A stretch of 64,000 bases of DNA from Geodermatophilus sp. DSM 44513. GTDB lineage: Bacteria; Actinomycetota; Actinomycetes; Mycobacteriales; Geodermatophilaceae. This document shows, in pieces, positions 1 to 8,650 of this stretch. A model generated the notes under the pieces. The model was not told the origin of the DNA and did not search any database. It was given only the letters and a program-made list of their open reading frames with translations. The stretch covers positions 4,154,001 to 4,218,000 of the forward strand of contig NZ_CP135963.1 of the NCBI RefSeq assembly GCF_032460525.1, read 5' to 3'. How positions within the stretch are numbered: the first letter of the stretch is position 1; each line of letters opens with the position of its first letter. Made by a program: the position numbers and the translations under genes.

Positions 1-208
1 ATGATCAGAGTCTTCGACATCGTGCTCCATCCCAGTCCCGGCCGACCGTGATGGCATCGGCGGTGGCCTTCCCGGCTCTTCGGGCACCCGCCAACCGTCG
101 CCTGACCGATCGCATCAGGCACCGTGGACACACGGAACCCCGCCGATATGGGTACGGCTGCAATGTAGGTCGGACGCGCCCCTCACCGAGGCGCGTGTCC
201 CTTCAGGT

Positions 209-1207
209 TCAGACGCCGGCTGCGCTGGTCGAGCTGAATGCGGCTGCCTGGGCCGACTCAGGGCGGACCACCATCACCGGGCACGGCGCATGAACCACAC
301 AGTGCAGGGCAACCGAGCCGAGAACCATACCGACCAATCGGTTGTGGCTCCGACTGCCCACGACCAACAGGGCAGCTCCGTCGGCTCTCCGTACCAGCAC
401 ATCACCAGGAGCGCCGTCCTCGGCGACAACGCGCACCGCTACGCCGGCCTCCTCCCCCAGCACCTCTGCAACGATGGCCTCGCCTCTGCGCTGCGCCTGC
501 TCGAGCGTCTCCCCGACGGGCACCGCAGTCACCGCGTACAGCTCGCTCCAGTAGGACACCGGCTGGTAGACGACCACCGCCTCCACCTCGGCACCGAGCC
601 GTCCGGCCTCCTGCACCGCCCGGGCAAGAGCGGCCCGCGACATGTCCGAGTCATCGACACCCACAACGACCCGCCCGGCCGCCGGCTGTGGTGTCGGATG
701 CACCACCACGACGGGGCAGGGCGCATGGGTTGAGCAGTGCAGCGCCACCGAGCCAAGAAGAGTGCTCCGAACGCCCCCCCGACCGCGACTGCCCACCACC
801 AGCAGCTGGGCCCCCGCCGCCCGCTGCACCAAGTGCTCAGTCGGTGGACCCGGCAACACGACGACATGCACCTGGATGGCCTCGGCTCCCTTCACCGTGG
901 CCACCGCTGGTTCACTCATCACCTCGTTGAGGAGCGCGCGGACCCGCGCGTCGGTGTCTGACTGGATGCTCTCGATGCGCCCGGGGTCCAGGAGGTACGG
1001 ATCGACCCAATAGAGATCGGTGACGGGAAAGGTGCTGACCACCTCGAGGAAAGCGTCGGACCGAGCGGCGGCTGCCAGCGCCCAGACCAGTGCGGCACGT
1101 GCGCCCGGAGACCCGTCAACTCCCACAACGATCCGAGCCGCCGGCCGGTCTCCGGGCAGGTCAGCGGCGTCTGGGGCCGGTTCCGCCGTCATCGGGTCAC
1201 TGCTCAC
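209..1207 (-). CDS. Tandem universal stress protein (two UspA domains)
   Basis: Cytoplasmic UspA-family protein of 332 residues made of two Usp domains, about residues 20-165 and 175-320. Each starts with a hydrophobic strand followed by GVDGS or GVDDS. Each ends with the nucleotide-binding signature: VVGSRGRGGVRSTLLGSVA in the first domain, and VVGSRSHNRLVGMVLGSVA in the second. Two-domain Usp proteins are common in actinobacteria and bind ATP; the exact role of this copy is unknown. I prefer the GTG at 1207; a TTG at 1210 directly precedes it, with a GGAAGGGGAA ribosome site upstream. It is the first of three minus-strand stress-type genes and does not overlap the next one. The family call is secure. 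Confidence 0.9.
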   Translation of the reverse strand: MSSDPMTAEPAPDAADLPGDRPAARIVVGVDGSPGARAALVWALAAAARSDAFLEVVSTFPVTDLYWVDPYLLDPGRIESIQSDTDARVRALLNEVMSEPAVATVKGAEAIQVHVVVLPGPPTEHLVQRAAGAQLLVVGSRGRGGVRSTLLGSVALHCSTHAPCPVVVVHPTPQPAAGRVVVGVDDSDMSRAALARAVQEAGRLGAEVEAVVVYQPVSYWSELYAVTAVPVGETLEQAQRRGEAIVAEVLGEEAGVAVRVVAEDGAPGDVLVRRADGAALLVVGSRSHNRLVGMVLGSVALHCVVHAPCPVMVVRPESAQAAAFSSTSAAGV

Positions 1208-1210
1208 CAA

Positions 1211-1625
1211 GAATTCCCCTTCCGCTCATCGACACACCCGGCGGCTACAGCCTCCACGGCTGCGCTATCCAAGGCACGGACCCACCTCTCGCCGCTAGAC
1301 ACCCTGCCCTTCAGGGACATGTCCAGGCTACGGAAATCCACTGACCTCAGTCGATGCTTCGCCGCACCCTGTCGGAAATGGGCCGACCCTGCTCGTACCC
1401 AGCGTTGTCGAGCGATTCCCAGGAGAGGTGCACAGACCGCGACCGGGAGACCGACGAGATCCGAGCCGACGTCTTCGAAGGCGCCGGCCAGCGCGGTCAC
1501 GTCGGTACTGACATTCTCTCGACCCGGACGAGCAACGCGAAGATGGCACAGCATAGGTACTGAGATTCGGGTGCTGAGATTCGGGTGCGGTGACGGTCCG
1601 GCCCCTGCGTCGTGCGGTCGGAAGA
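1211..1625. other. Intergenic stretch with a 14-bp tandem duplication
   Basis: No convincing gene in 415 bp. The only structure seen is a perfect tandem duplication of TGAGATTCGGGTGC at 1561-1574 and 1575-1588, close to the end of the next minus-strand gene. Its role is unknown. Confidence 0.5.
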
Positions 1626-2120
1626 TCAGCGGACCGATTGCCCCGTAATCCGTTGGGCCTCCCCGTAGAGGTCGGCGTCGACCTGTACCTCGTACTCGGC
1701 AGCCTCCAGCGCGGTGACGCTGGAGAAGTCCCGCCGCCCACCCGTGGCCCAATGGCCGACGAAGCCGGCGATCGCGCCGAACACGGCACCGATGAGGACG
1801 GTGGTCAGCAGCACGCCCCACCAGACGGGGCCGATGGTGAAGATCGCGAATAGCAGGGCGATGAACAGACCGATCCAGGCACCGGTGCCGGCGCCGTAGA
1901 CGGCCGCTTTGCCCTTGGTCATCCGGCCGGTGACCGTTTCCACGCTGCGGACGCCGTTGCCGACAATGCGCGTGCGCTCGACCGGGAAACCGGCGTCGGA
2001 CAGCTGATCGATCAGGTGCTGAGCGGCGGGATAGCTCGGAAAGCGAGCCAGGGTCAGCATTCGCCTACCTGCGGCGGTGGTCTCGCCGTCGTACGGGGTG
2101 CCCTGTGGGGTGACGTCCAT
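1626..2120 (-). CDS. General-stress-protein-17M-like membrane protein
   Basis: A 164-residue protein. The N-terminal part (about 20-75) resembles the general stress protein 17M / YflT-type fold: a strand LARFPSY, a helix AAQHLIDQLSDAGFP, then RTRIVGNGVRSVE. A Gly/Ala-rich hairpin of two membrane helices follows (about 85-130), then a soluble tail. In actinobacteria such proteins are often annotated 'general stress protein' with no known activity. I chose the ATG at 2120 because GGAGGAGT lies 5 nt upstream; the longer reading to 2240 adds 40 residues that look non-coding. It sits among other stress genes, which supports a general stress role by inference only. Confidence 0.8.
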   Translation of the reverse strand: MDVTPQGTPYDGETTAAGRRMLTLARFPSYPAAQHLIDQLSDAGFPVERTRIVGNGVRSVETVTGRMTKGKAAVYGAGTGAWIGLFIALLFAIFTIGPVWWGVLLTTVLIGAVFGAIAGFVGHWATGGRRDFSSVTALEAAEYEVQVDADLYGEAQRITGQSVR

Positions 2121-2578
2121 GTGACTCCTCCGAGGCGATGGACATTCGGCCGACCGGTTCGGTGCCATTTCCGTATGAGCTGCCGAGGCCAGATAGCCTA
2201 CCGAAGCGGGTGAGGATGTTCCCGCGGACAGGCACCGCAATGCTCGGGCCGGCCTGAGCCGGATGCTGCATGGGCTGCCGATCGGCTGTGACCGCCCCCA
2301 TGCCCCGGGGCATCCGCCGTCACCTTTCAGACCGCTCGGCGCCGTCCACTCCGTTCACCGACGCCCGCACCGGCACCGGGGCCTTCGCCAACGACTGGGC
2401 CGAAAGCTGGACCGCCCTGCTCGACTGCAACACCGTTGAGACCCACACCGTCGGCGCCAACCGAGCGCTCGCCCCCCATCAAGGGGTTCCATCCGTGTTC
2501 GGTGCGAGAGGGCACAGATGACGGGGCTGCTGCCGCTGGTCTGGTCGGCGGCAGCAGCCCCGCCCCCCGGGGTTCCGA
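2121..2578. other. Intergenic region, nothing clear
   Basis: About 460 bp between two minus-strand genes. A plus-strand reading at 2270-2521 exists but has no ribosome site and no recognisable family, so I do not call it a gene. The upstream regulatory sequence of the GSP-like gene must lie near 2121-2200; no clear motif was found. Confidence 0.4.
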
Positions 2579-3034
2579 TCAGACCCGGGATGAGCGACCG
2601 GAGATTGCATGCCGAACCGGGCCCATGGCGATCGCCAGGCCGGCGAGAGCGCTGACCAGGTGCAGCCAGTTGTCAGCCCAGTTGATGCTGAGGAAATTCA
2701 GGGGTTCCTCGTTGCCCACGGCGAACAGGCCGTAGATGAAGGCGGCACCGTAAGCTACCGCCAGCAGCCAACCATAGGCTCGCGCCTGGCTAAGCGTGCG
2801 CGCCAGCACCAGACCCGCGACACCGATCAGAATGTGCACCACGTTGTGCAACGGGTTGATGGAGAATCCAATAAGCGTCTCGTCGGTGTGCTCGGCGAAG
2901 TCGTCGAAGCCGGTGATGAAGAACCCGATGATCCCGATGAGCAGATAGATGGCGCCAATCGCCGACGCCAGTATTTGCGGCCAGGTCATGCCGCCACGGT
3001 CTGCGGCGGTGTGACCTCCTCGAGGTGCGGACAT
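2579..3034 (-). CDS. DUF4383 four-helix membrane protein
   Basis: A 151-residue integral membrane protein with four hydrophobic segments at about 17-40, 62-80, 86-108 and 120-140. The pattern is typical of DUF4383: a conserved NPLHNVVHILIG segment in helix 2 and an NWADNWLHLVSALAG segment in helix 4, with paired histidines in the membrane. Function is unknown; homologues are widespread in actinobacteria. The ATG at 3034 follows GGGAGGAGAC, a strong ribosome site. It stands alone, with more than 400 bp to its neighbour on each side. Confidence 0.85.
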   Translation of the reverse strand: MSAPRGGHTAADRGGMTWPQILASAIGAIYLLIGIIGFFITGFDDFAEHTDETLIGFSINPLHNVVHILIGVAGLVLARTLSQARAYGWLLAVAYGAAFIYGLFAVGNEEPLNFLSINWADNWLHLVSALAGLAIAMGPVRHAISGRSSRV

Positions 3035-3348
3035 GTCTCCTCCCGTGTGAGTTGCGATGGCCCGGGCCGCAGGGTCCGAGCCATCCTTGCTCTACCTCAC
3101 TCGCCAGCAGTGGAAACGAACTGCCGGGGCGACAAGAGCGTGCTGGACTCGTCGCCTTCGGCGGAGCCCGGGCCATGCACCGGCGCAGGTCCTGCCTTCG
3201 AGGCGGCCCTCCCCGCGCTACTGACGATCGGCACAATCCACCGACGACGGCGCATTACAACGTTGACCGACCAGACTCCTCGACTGGCATCAACCGATGC
3301 GGCCCTCGACGGCGCGGCGCCCCTCCCCCACATCCCGACACCCAGCCT

Positions 3349-3385
3349 TCAAGATCGCCAGCCGACCCACCTCTTGCTCACTTGT
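3349..3385 (+). repeat. Copy 1 of an imperfect direct repeat (partner at 7275)
   Basis: Begins TCAAGATCGCCAGCCGAC and continues CCACCTCTTGC. The partner at 7275 begins TCAAGATCACGAGCCGAC and continues ACACGTCTTGC. About 25 of the first 29 positions agree. The two copies bracket the ardC-parB module. They may be attachment-like or regulatory; they could also be remnants of a shared mobile-element end. Confidence 0.45.
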
Positions 3386-3686
3386 CCGGCGTCGTCCCCC
3401 CGACTTCGTCTATTCCTCCGGGCGGAGCTCCAATTGATCGAGGCTGTGCTGGCAAAGAACTGCCGTAGGAGGTGGCGTGGAAGTCCACTGGCACGGCGCC
3501 CGGTGCCGGGGGTCATGAAGGGCATCATCCCAGTACGCGACAGCGCGCCTGTTGCAGACCCGGCGGTTCACGGAACTGTCCCGGACTCTCGGCAGGGGCA
3601 TTCGTCAGCTCGAAACCCCATACGGCCCTGGTTTGCCCTGACGGCTGCGGTCTAGAACACCCTGACGGGCCACGCTGGCGCGTGGC

Positions 3687-3722
3687 GCCGGCTGCGCCGG
3701 CATCAACGTCCGCCTACGGCGG
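3687..3722. repeat. Two adjacent short stem-loops
   Basis: GCCGGC at 3687-3692 pairs with GCCGGC at 3696-3701 across a TGC loop. CCGCC at 3710-3714 pairs with GGCGG at 3718-3722 across a TAC loop. Together with the larger hairpin at 3789-3852 they form a stem-loop cluster upstream of the antirestriction gene, as seen at single-strand origins or transfer origins. That interpretation is inference. Confidence 0.5.
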
Positions 3723-3788
3723 GCTGTCCTTCTCATCCCCCGACCCGTCCGGCAGCTCAGCGTAGGGGCCTCCCGCGCCGGCTCCTCC

Positions 3789-3852
3789 CGACCGGACCAA
3801 GATCCTTCCGCCCTTCGGGCGCTCCGCTGCGGAAGCAGTCTTGGTCCGGTCG
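3789..3852. repeat. Large nested inverted repeat upstream of ardC-like gene
   Basis: The outer arms are a perfect 14-bp inverted repeat, CGACCGGACCAAGA (3789-3802) and TCTTGGTCCGGTCG (3839-3852). Inside, CTTCCGC (3805-3811) pairs with GCGGAAG (3829-3835), and a small GCCC-TTC-GGGC hairpin lies at 3810-3820. It ends 129 bp before the ardC-like start. It could be a single-strand promoter, a replication or transfer signal, or a terminator for leftward transcription. Confidence 0.6.
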
Positions 3853-3981
3853 TCCCCCGCCGTCGCTCCCGGCCCCTGAGCAGAGCTCTTTGCCGGACGG
3901 GCCGGGGGAATGGGTGGGAAGGACACCCCTTCCGTAGTCCCTCCGTACCGGCATCGGCTCCGGTTCACAGGAGGGGTTCAC

Positions 3982-5040
3982 ATGACCAGCACAACCACCA
4001 GCACGACAAGGAGACGGAAAGGCACCCGGGCGCAGCGCAGCCCGGCCAACCGGGAGGCGACCGACGCCGCCCGCGCGGCGCGGATCGCCGCGCTGCACGA
4101 GCAGATCGGCGCCCAGGTCGAACGGCTCACGGCCGACCCGCAGTGGCGCGCCATGCTCGACACCGCCGCCAGGTTCCACCGCTACAGCCTGGGCAACCAG
4201 CTGCTGATCATGGCCCAGGCCGCCGACCGGGGCTTCACCCCGACCCGGGTAGCCGGATTCGGCACCTGGAAGGCCCTGGGCCGCTCGGTGATCAAGGGAC
4301 AGCGCGGACTCGCGGTCCTGGCGCCCTGCACCTACCGTGCCGGCAGCGACCACGACCAGGGGGCCGAGGAGCGGGCCGGCGAGACCGCCGCAGAAGGTAG
4401 CTGCGGCGGGCCCGCCGACCGCGAGGACGGTACGCCGGGGCGGCGGGTGCTGCGCGGATTCCGCGTCGTGCACGTCTTCGACGTGTCCCAGACCGACGGC
4501 CAGCCGCTGCCCGAGATCCGGCCGGAGCTGCTGACCGGCGACGCCCCCGCCGCCCTGTGGGCGGCGCTCACCGACCAGGTCGCCGCGCACGGATACACCG
4601 TGACCCGCGCCGACTGCGGCCCGGCCAACGGGATCACCGACCCCGCAACCCGCACGGTGCGCGTGCGCCCGGACGTCGACGGGGCGCAGGCGGTGAAGAC
4701 CCTCGCTCACGAGCTCGCCCACATCGAGTGCGGGCACACCGCCCACGGGTTCGACTACCTCGGCTGCCGGGGGCAGGCCGAGGCCGAGGCCGAGTCGGTG
4801 GCCTACATCGTCACCGCCTGGGCCGGGCTGAACTCCGGGCCCTACACGGTGCCCTACGTCGCCGGATGGTGCGGTGGGGACACCGCCGTGCTGCGGGCGG
4901 CCGCAGCGTCCGTCACCGCCGCCGCCGGGCGCATCCTCGCCTCCCTCGAGGGTGACGACGACGGCGGCGACCCGGAACCGGCCGGCCCAGCCAGCCAGCC
5001 AGCCCCGGACACCGCCGGTGTCCTGCTGGTCGCGGCGTGA
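3982..5040 (+). CDS. ArdC-like antirestriction protein with C-terminal metallopeptidase
   Basis: A 352-residue cytoplasmic protein. The N-terminal half (about 30-120) has the ArdC/DUF1738 single-strand DNA-binding pattern: FHRYSLGNQLLIMAQ, then FGTWKALGR and KGQRGLAVLAP. The C-terminal half carries a zinc-metallopeptidase motif HELAH within TLAHELAHIECGH, with a downstream AEAEAESVAYIV segment likely to give the third ligand. ArdC-type proteins travel on conjugative plasmids and protect incoming single-stranded DNA from restriction. The ATG at 3982 follows CAGGAGGGG. It is the first gene of a three-gene run, overlapping the next start by a GTGA junction. The acidic Asp/Gly-rich insert around 115-140 is variable. 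The antirestriction role itself is family knowledge, untested here. Confidence 0.85.
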   Translation: MTSTTTSTTRRRKGTRAQRSPANREATDAARAARIAALHEQIGAQVERLTADPQWRAMLDTAARFHRYSLGNQLLIMAQAADRGFTPTRVAGFGTWKALGRSVIKGQRGLAVLAPCTYRAGSDHDQGAEERAGETAAEGSCGGPADREDGTPGRRVLRGFRVVHVFDVSQTDGQPLPEIRPELLTGDAPAALWAALTDQVAAHGYTVTRADCGPANGITDPATRTVRVRPDVDGAQAVKTLAHELAHIECGHTAHGFDYLGCRGQAEAEAESVAYIVTAWAGLNSGPYTVPYVAGWCGGDTAVLRAAAASVTAAAGRILASLEGDDDGGDPEPAGPASQPAPDTAGVLLVAA

Positions 5041-5408
5041 ACGGGAGCGCGGTCATGCTCGCCGTCCTCCCCGCCAGCAGCGCGGCCACCGTCGACCCGG
5101 GACTGTCCCCCGACTGGACCGGCAGCGGCCTGCGGATGAGCGCAGCCGCCACCGAGGCCGCCCTGGCCCAGGCGCTGCAGACGGCCGCCGGCCACCGGTG
5201 CCCGCTGGTCATCGACTGCCCCGACCGCGACGCCGCCGCCGTGCTGATCGGCGTCCTCGCCCAACTGGCCACCGCCGGCGGCCTCGCCGTCGGCGTGGTC
5301 GTGCACACCGGCCCGCACGGCTGCCAGCTACGGGCCGTGCTGCCCCGGCTGTCCGATCGCCGCTGGTGGCCCTTCTGGGCCATCCGCTCCCCCGGCGGCG
5401 CGTCATGA
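5037..5408 (+). CDS. Small hypothetical protein between ardC-like and parB genes
   Basis: A 123-residue protein I do not recognise. It has a regular alpha/beta look: helix AAATEAALAQALQTAA, strand PLVIDCPD, helix AAAVLIGVLAQLA, strand LAVGVVVHTG. It ends with a basic tryptophan-rich tail (RRWWPFWAIRS). The start is the GTG at 5037, overlapping the previous stop as GTGA; its own stop (5406-5408) overlaps an ATG at 5405 that opens the ParB reading frame. The tight coupling suggests co-translation with the antirestriction and ParB-like genes. Confidence 0.7.
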   Translation: MNGSAVMLAVLPASSAATVDPGLSPDWTGSGLRMSAAATEAALAQALQTAAGHRCPLVIDCPDRDAAAVLIGVLAQLATAGGLAVGVVVHTGPHGCQLRAVLPRLSDRRWWPFWAIRSPGGAS

Positions 5409-5464
5409 CCGCCGACCCCGTCCCCCATCCCACCGACACCACCACCGAGCAAGGAGTTTCTGCC

Positions 5465-7060
5465 ATGACCACCGACAACACATCCACCTCCACCGACAGC
5501 GCGACGGCCCCCGACACCGCCGCAGAGCTGCGCGTGCAGCAGCTGGACCCCCACTCGCTGCTGGTCGACGCCAACGTGCGCCACGACACCCGCGCCGACG
5601 CCGACCTCGTCGCCAGCGTCCGCGACCTCGGCGTGCTGGTGCCGATCGTCGCCGTGCGCACCGCCGACGGGCGGCTGCGAGTCCGCCTCGGGCACCGCCG
5701 CACCCTGGCCGCCATCGAGGCCGGGCGGCCCACCGTGCCCGTCGTCGTCACCGCCGACGAGACCGTCGGCGACGCCGCCGAGGTGGAACGGCTGGTCACC
5801 CAGTGGGCGGAGAACGAGCACCGGGCCGGGCTGACCACCGCCGAACGAGTCGGCGTGATCGCCCAACTCGCCGCGTTCGGGATCAGTCCCACGCAGATCG
5901 CCAAGCGGACCCGCGTCAAGCGCGGCGAGGTCACCGCCGCCCTCGCGGTGGCCGGATCGGACCTGGCGCAGGCCGCGACCGTCCGCCACGACTTCCTCGA
6001 CCTGGCCCAGGCCGCCACGGTCGCGGAGTTCGAGGACGACCCCGAAGCGGTGAAGGCCCTCGTGCTGGCCGCCAGGGGCGGGCAGTTCGACCACACCGCG
6101 CAGCGGCTGCGCGACGCCCGCGCCGAGACCGCCGAGCGGGCGCGAGTCGCCGACGAACTGCGCACCGCCGGTATGACGGTGATCGACCGCCCCGGCTACG
6201 GCGACACCGCCACCGACCTGCAGCGGCTGACCGACACCGACGGGGTCCAGCTCACCGCGGACAACCACGCCGGATGCCCCGGCCACGCGGCCTACGTGAC
6301 CACCCTGTCCGGCTACGTCACCCCGGGCGCCGAACTCCCGACCTCCGACGACGCCGGCACCCTCGACGACCCGGAGGACTCCGACGAGGCGGGAAACCAG
6401 TCGCAGCCGGTGTGGCGGTCCTGGATCGGTGCCCGCTACGTCTGCACCGACCCCGCCGGGCACGGACACCACGACCGCTGGGCCACCTCCGAATCGGATG
6501 CCGACCGCAAGAAGGCCGCCGAGATGGACGAGGGCGAGCGGGAGGCCGCCCGCGCCCAGCGCCGCGACGTGATCGAGTCCAACAAGGCGTGGGCCAGCGC
6601 CGAGACCGTCCGCCGGACCTGGCTGCGCGCGCTACTGACCCGCAAGACCGCGCCCAAGGGCAGCGCAGCGTTCCTCGCCGCCGCGCTCGCCCACGACGGC
6701 ACCATGGTCACCGGCGCCGGCGGCAACCAGCTGGCCGCCGAACTCCTCGGCTGCACCGAGACAGCCGGCTACGGCCGATCCACTGCGCTCGCCGGCCTGG
6801 TCGAGCAGGCCGGCGAGGCCCGCGCCCTGACGCTGGCCCTGGGCCAGGTGCTCGCCGGCTACGAAGAGTGCACCGACCGCTCCGACTGGCGCACCGTGCG
6901 CCCCCACACGGCGCGCTACCTGCGGTTCCTTCAGTCCTGCGGCTACACCCTGGCCCCCGTCGAGCAACGGGCCTGCGGCGAGCAGCCGCCCCCGGACGCC
7001 CCGCCGGCCGAGGACGAGGCCAGCGGACTGGACGAACCCGAAGCAGCTAACGCACCCTGA
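5465..7060 (+). CDS. ParB/RepB/Spo0J-family partition protein
   Basis: A 531-residue protein. The ParB N-terminal nuclease-like domain spans about 20-120, with a LRVRLGHRRTLAAIEAG box, the equivalent of the CTP-binding GERR box. A helix-turn-helix follows at about 130-165 (ERVGVIAQLAAFGISPTQIAKRTRVKRGEV). The long C-terminal part has no recognised domain and ends in an acidic tail. ParB proteins bind centromere-like sites on plasmids. No ParA gene lies beside it, so it is an orphan copy. I chose the ATG at 5465 because AAGGAG lies 8 nt upstream. The in-frame ATG at 5405, coupled to the previous stop, is the alternative and adds 20 residues. Confidence 0.85.
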   Translation: MTTDNTSTSTDSATAPDTAAELRVQQLDPHSLLVDANVRHDTRADADLVASVRDLGVLVPIVAVRTADGRLRVRLGHRRTLAAIEAGRPTVPVVVTADETVGDAAEVERLVTQWAENEHRAGLTTAERVGVIAQLAAFGISPTQIAKRTRVKRGEVTAALAVAGSDLAQAATVRHDFLDLAQAATVAEFEDDPEAVKALVLAARGGQFDHTAQRLRDARAETAERARVADELRTAGMTVIDRPGYGDTATDLQRLTDTDGVQLTADNHAGCPGHAAYVTTLSGYVTPGAELPTSDDAGTLDDPEDSDEAGNQSQPVWRSWIGARYVCTDPAGHGHHDRWATSESDADRKKAAEMDEGEREAARAQRRDVIESNKAWASAETVRRTWLRALLTRKTAPKGSAAFLAAALAHDGTMVTGAGGNQLAAELLGCTETAGYGRSTALAGLVEQAGEARALTLALGQVLAGYEECTDRSDWRTVRPHTARYLRFLQSCGYTLAPVEQRACGEQPPPDAPPAEDEASGLDEPEAANAP

Positions 7061-7453
7061 TAGCCGGCTGGCCGCCCCGTCCCCCCGTGCGGGGTGGCCA
7101 GCCGCCTCACACCCTGCTCTTCTCGGTGCCGACCCCCTCGCGTCACCCCGCCGCCCCCTGCAGTCACACCCCTGCCGCTCCCCCACTCATCCGGCCCCAT
7201 CGCCCGGGCCAGCACACGACGACGAGCCCGCCGATCGACCAGCCAGCCCGCCCACTGGAGATTCCCCCGCCCTATCAAGATCACGAGCCGACACACGTCT
7301 TGCACTGTCGGTCAAAAGGCCGCATATCGACGGAAAGTTGACACTTCGGGCGTCAGCTGGGCGCCTTCTCGTCAGGTGGTCACCCTCCGGTGCGTCGCTG
7401 ACCTGAGGTGGGACCGGTCGCCGCTACGTTGATGCGACATTGTCGCGTTTCCG
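7061..7453. other. Intergenic region before the integrase trio
   Basis: About 390 bp without a gene. It contains copy 2 of the direct repeat (7275-7311) and one isolated CTGGAG (7255-7260). No terminator is obvious after parB apart from a GC-rich stretch near 7065-7090. The trio's promoter should lie between 7310 and 7450. Confidence 0.4.
7275..7311 (+). repeat. Copy 2 of the imperfect direct repeat (partner at 3349)
   Basis: Same orientation as the copy at 3349, with scattered mismatches. It lies about 145-180 bp upstream of the integrase start, where an attachment site or integrase-binding arm could be expected. That role is inference. Confidence 0.45.
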
Positions 7454-8650
7454 TTGACAGCTGGGGGCTCCGGGTTGGCGAAGGTCCCTGGCTCGGCCGG
7501 GCTGGTGCTGGTCGACGGAGTCGTCCATCTGGACGAGGCGGCCGCCGTGTTCGAGGCGATGCTCACCGGCTGGGCCAGACAGCAGAAGTCACGGATGCTG
7601 GCCGATGCGACGGTGGAGCCGCGGCTATCGCTGCTGCGCCGGTTCACCGAGTTCACCGAGGGCTACCCGTGGGCGTGGACGGCGGCGGACGTGGAGGACT
7701 TCACCGCCTCGCTCACCTCCGGTGAACAGCGGCTGGCGCCGGCCACGATCCGCGGTTACCACCTGACGCTGCGGATGTTCTGCGACTACCTGACCGACGC
7801 CCGCTACGAGTGGCCGCGCCAGTGCCGCGACCGGTTCGGTCAGGTGCCCACCCAGGTGTGTCACGAGTGGAACACCGTTGCGCACCTGACGGACTACGAG
7901 GGCCGGCCGGGCCGGCGCCCGCTGGCCTATGACGAGCTGCAGCAGCTGTTCGACCACCTCGACTCCCGGGTCGAGGCGATCGCCGGCTCCGGTCGCAAGG
8001 GCGCGCTGGCCGCGCTGCGCGACGCGCAGATGATCAAGACTTGCTACGCGTTCGGGTTGCGCCGCAACGAGCTGTGCCGCCTCGACGTGGCCGACCTGCG
8101 GCCGAACCCGCACGTGCCCGACTGGGGTAGCTACGGGTCGGTGCATGTGCGCTACGGCAAGGCGATCCGTGGCGGCGTCCCGCGCCGGCGCACCGTGCTG
8201 GCGGTGCCGGAGTTCGACTGGGCGATCGCCGGGCTGCGGCAGTGGACCGAGCAGGCCCGCCCGATCCTGCGGCCGGCCGATCATCCGGCGCTGTGGGTCA
8301 CCGAGCGGCTGACCCGGGTCTCGACCAAGCACCTGGACAAGCGGTTCGCGGCGCTGCGCGCCGAGGCCGGGCTGCCGGCGGAGCTGACCCTGCACTGCCT
8401 GCGCCACTCCTACGTCACGCACCTGATCGAGTTCGGCTACCCGGAGCGGTTCGTCCAAGAGCAGGTCGGACACGCCTACGCCTCGACCACGGCGATCTAC
8501 ACCTCGGTCAGCAACGACTTCAAGAACCAGACGCTGCGCGCGGCGCTGGCCCGGGTCTACACGCCACCACCGGCGGCCACCGAGACGACCACGACGACGA
8601 AGACGGCGACGCCGATGAGGACGACGACCGGGACGGAGGCAGCCCGATGA
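7454..8650 (+). CDS. Tyrosine recombinase / integrase
   Basis: Up to 398 residues. The N-terminal SAM-like core-binding domain spans about 35-130 and the catalytic domain about 150-370. All family residues are visible: Arg in YAFGLRRNEL, His and Arg in LHCLRHSYVTH, the second His in EQVGHAYAST, and the nucleophilic Tyr in TAIYTSVSN. It should cut and rejoin DNA at the element's attachment site. It is the first of three overlapping genes (ATGA junction to the next). The reading frame opens at a TTG at 7454; a second TTG at 7475 gives a more usual N-terminus, so the start is uncertain. The Thr/Lys-rich C-terminal tail is low complexity. Confidence 0.88.
   Translation: MTAGGSGLAKVPGSAGLVLVDGVVHLDEAAAVFEAMLTGWARQQKSRMLADATVEPRLSLLRRFTEFTEGYPWAWTAADVEDFTASLTSGEQRLAPATIRGYHLTLRMFCDYLTDARYEWPRQCRDRFGQVPTQVCHEWNTVAHLTDYEGRPGRRPLAYDELQQLFDHLDSRVEAIAGSGRKGALAALRDAQMIKTCYAFGLRRNELCRLDVADLRPNPHVPDWGSYGSVHVRYGKAIRGGVPRRRTVLAVPEFDWAIAGLRQWTEQARPILRPADHPALWVTERLTRVSTKHLDKRFAALRAEAGLPAELTLHCLRHSYVTHLIEFGYPERFVQEQVGHAYASTTAIYTSVSNDFKNQTLRAALARVYTPPPAATETTTTTKTATPMRTTTGTEAAR

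Larger units (their letters stand above)
3035..3981. other. Long non-coding region rich in hairpins
   Basis: About 950 bp with no supportable gene. The left half holds one copy of an imperfect direct repeat seen again before the integrase (3349-3385). The right half (3687-3852) is packed with stem-loops, listed separately. This region probably contains the left part of the element's maintenance or transfer sequences, but no function can be read directly. Confidence 0.5.

Noticed and set aside
2270..2521. Possible small plus-strand gene between the stress genes
   Set aside because: No ribosome site, no family, and a composition unlike the neighbouring genes.
5209..6472. Long minus-strand open frames opposite the parB gene
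   Set aside because: They mirror the high-GC codon pattern of parB, have no ribosome sites, and show no family features.
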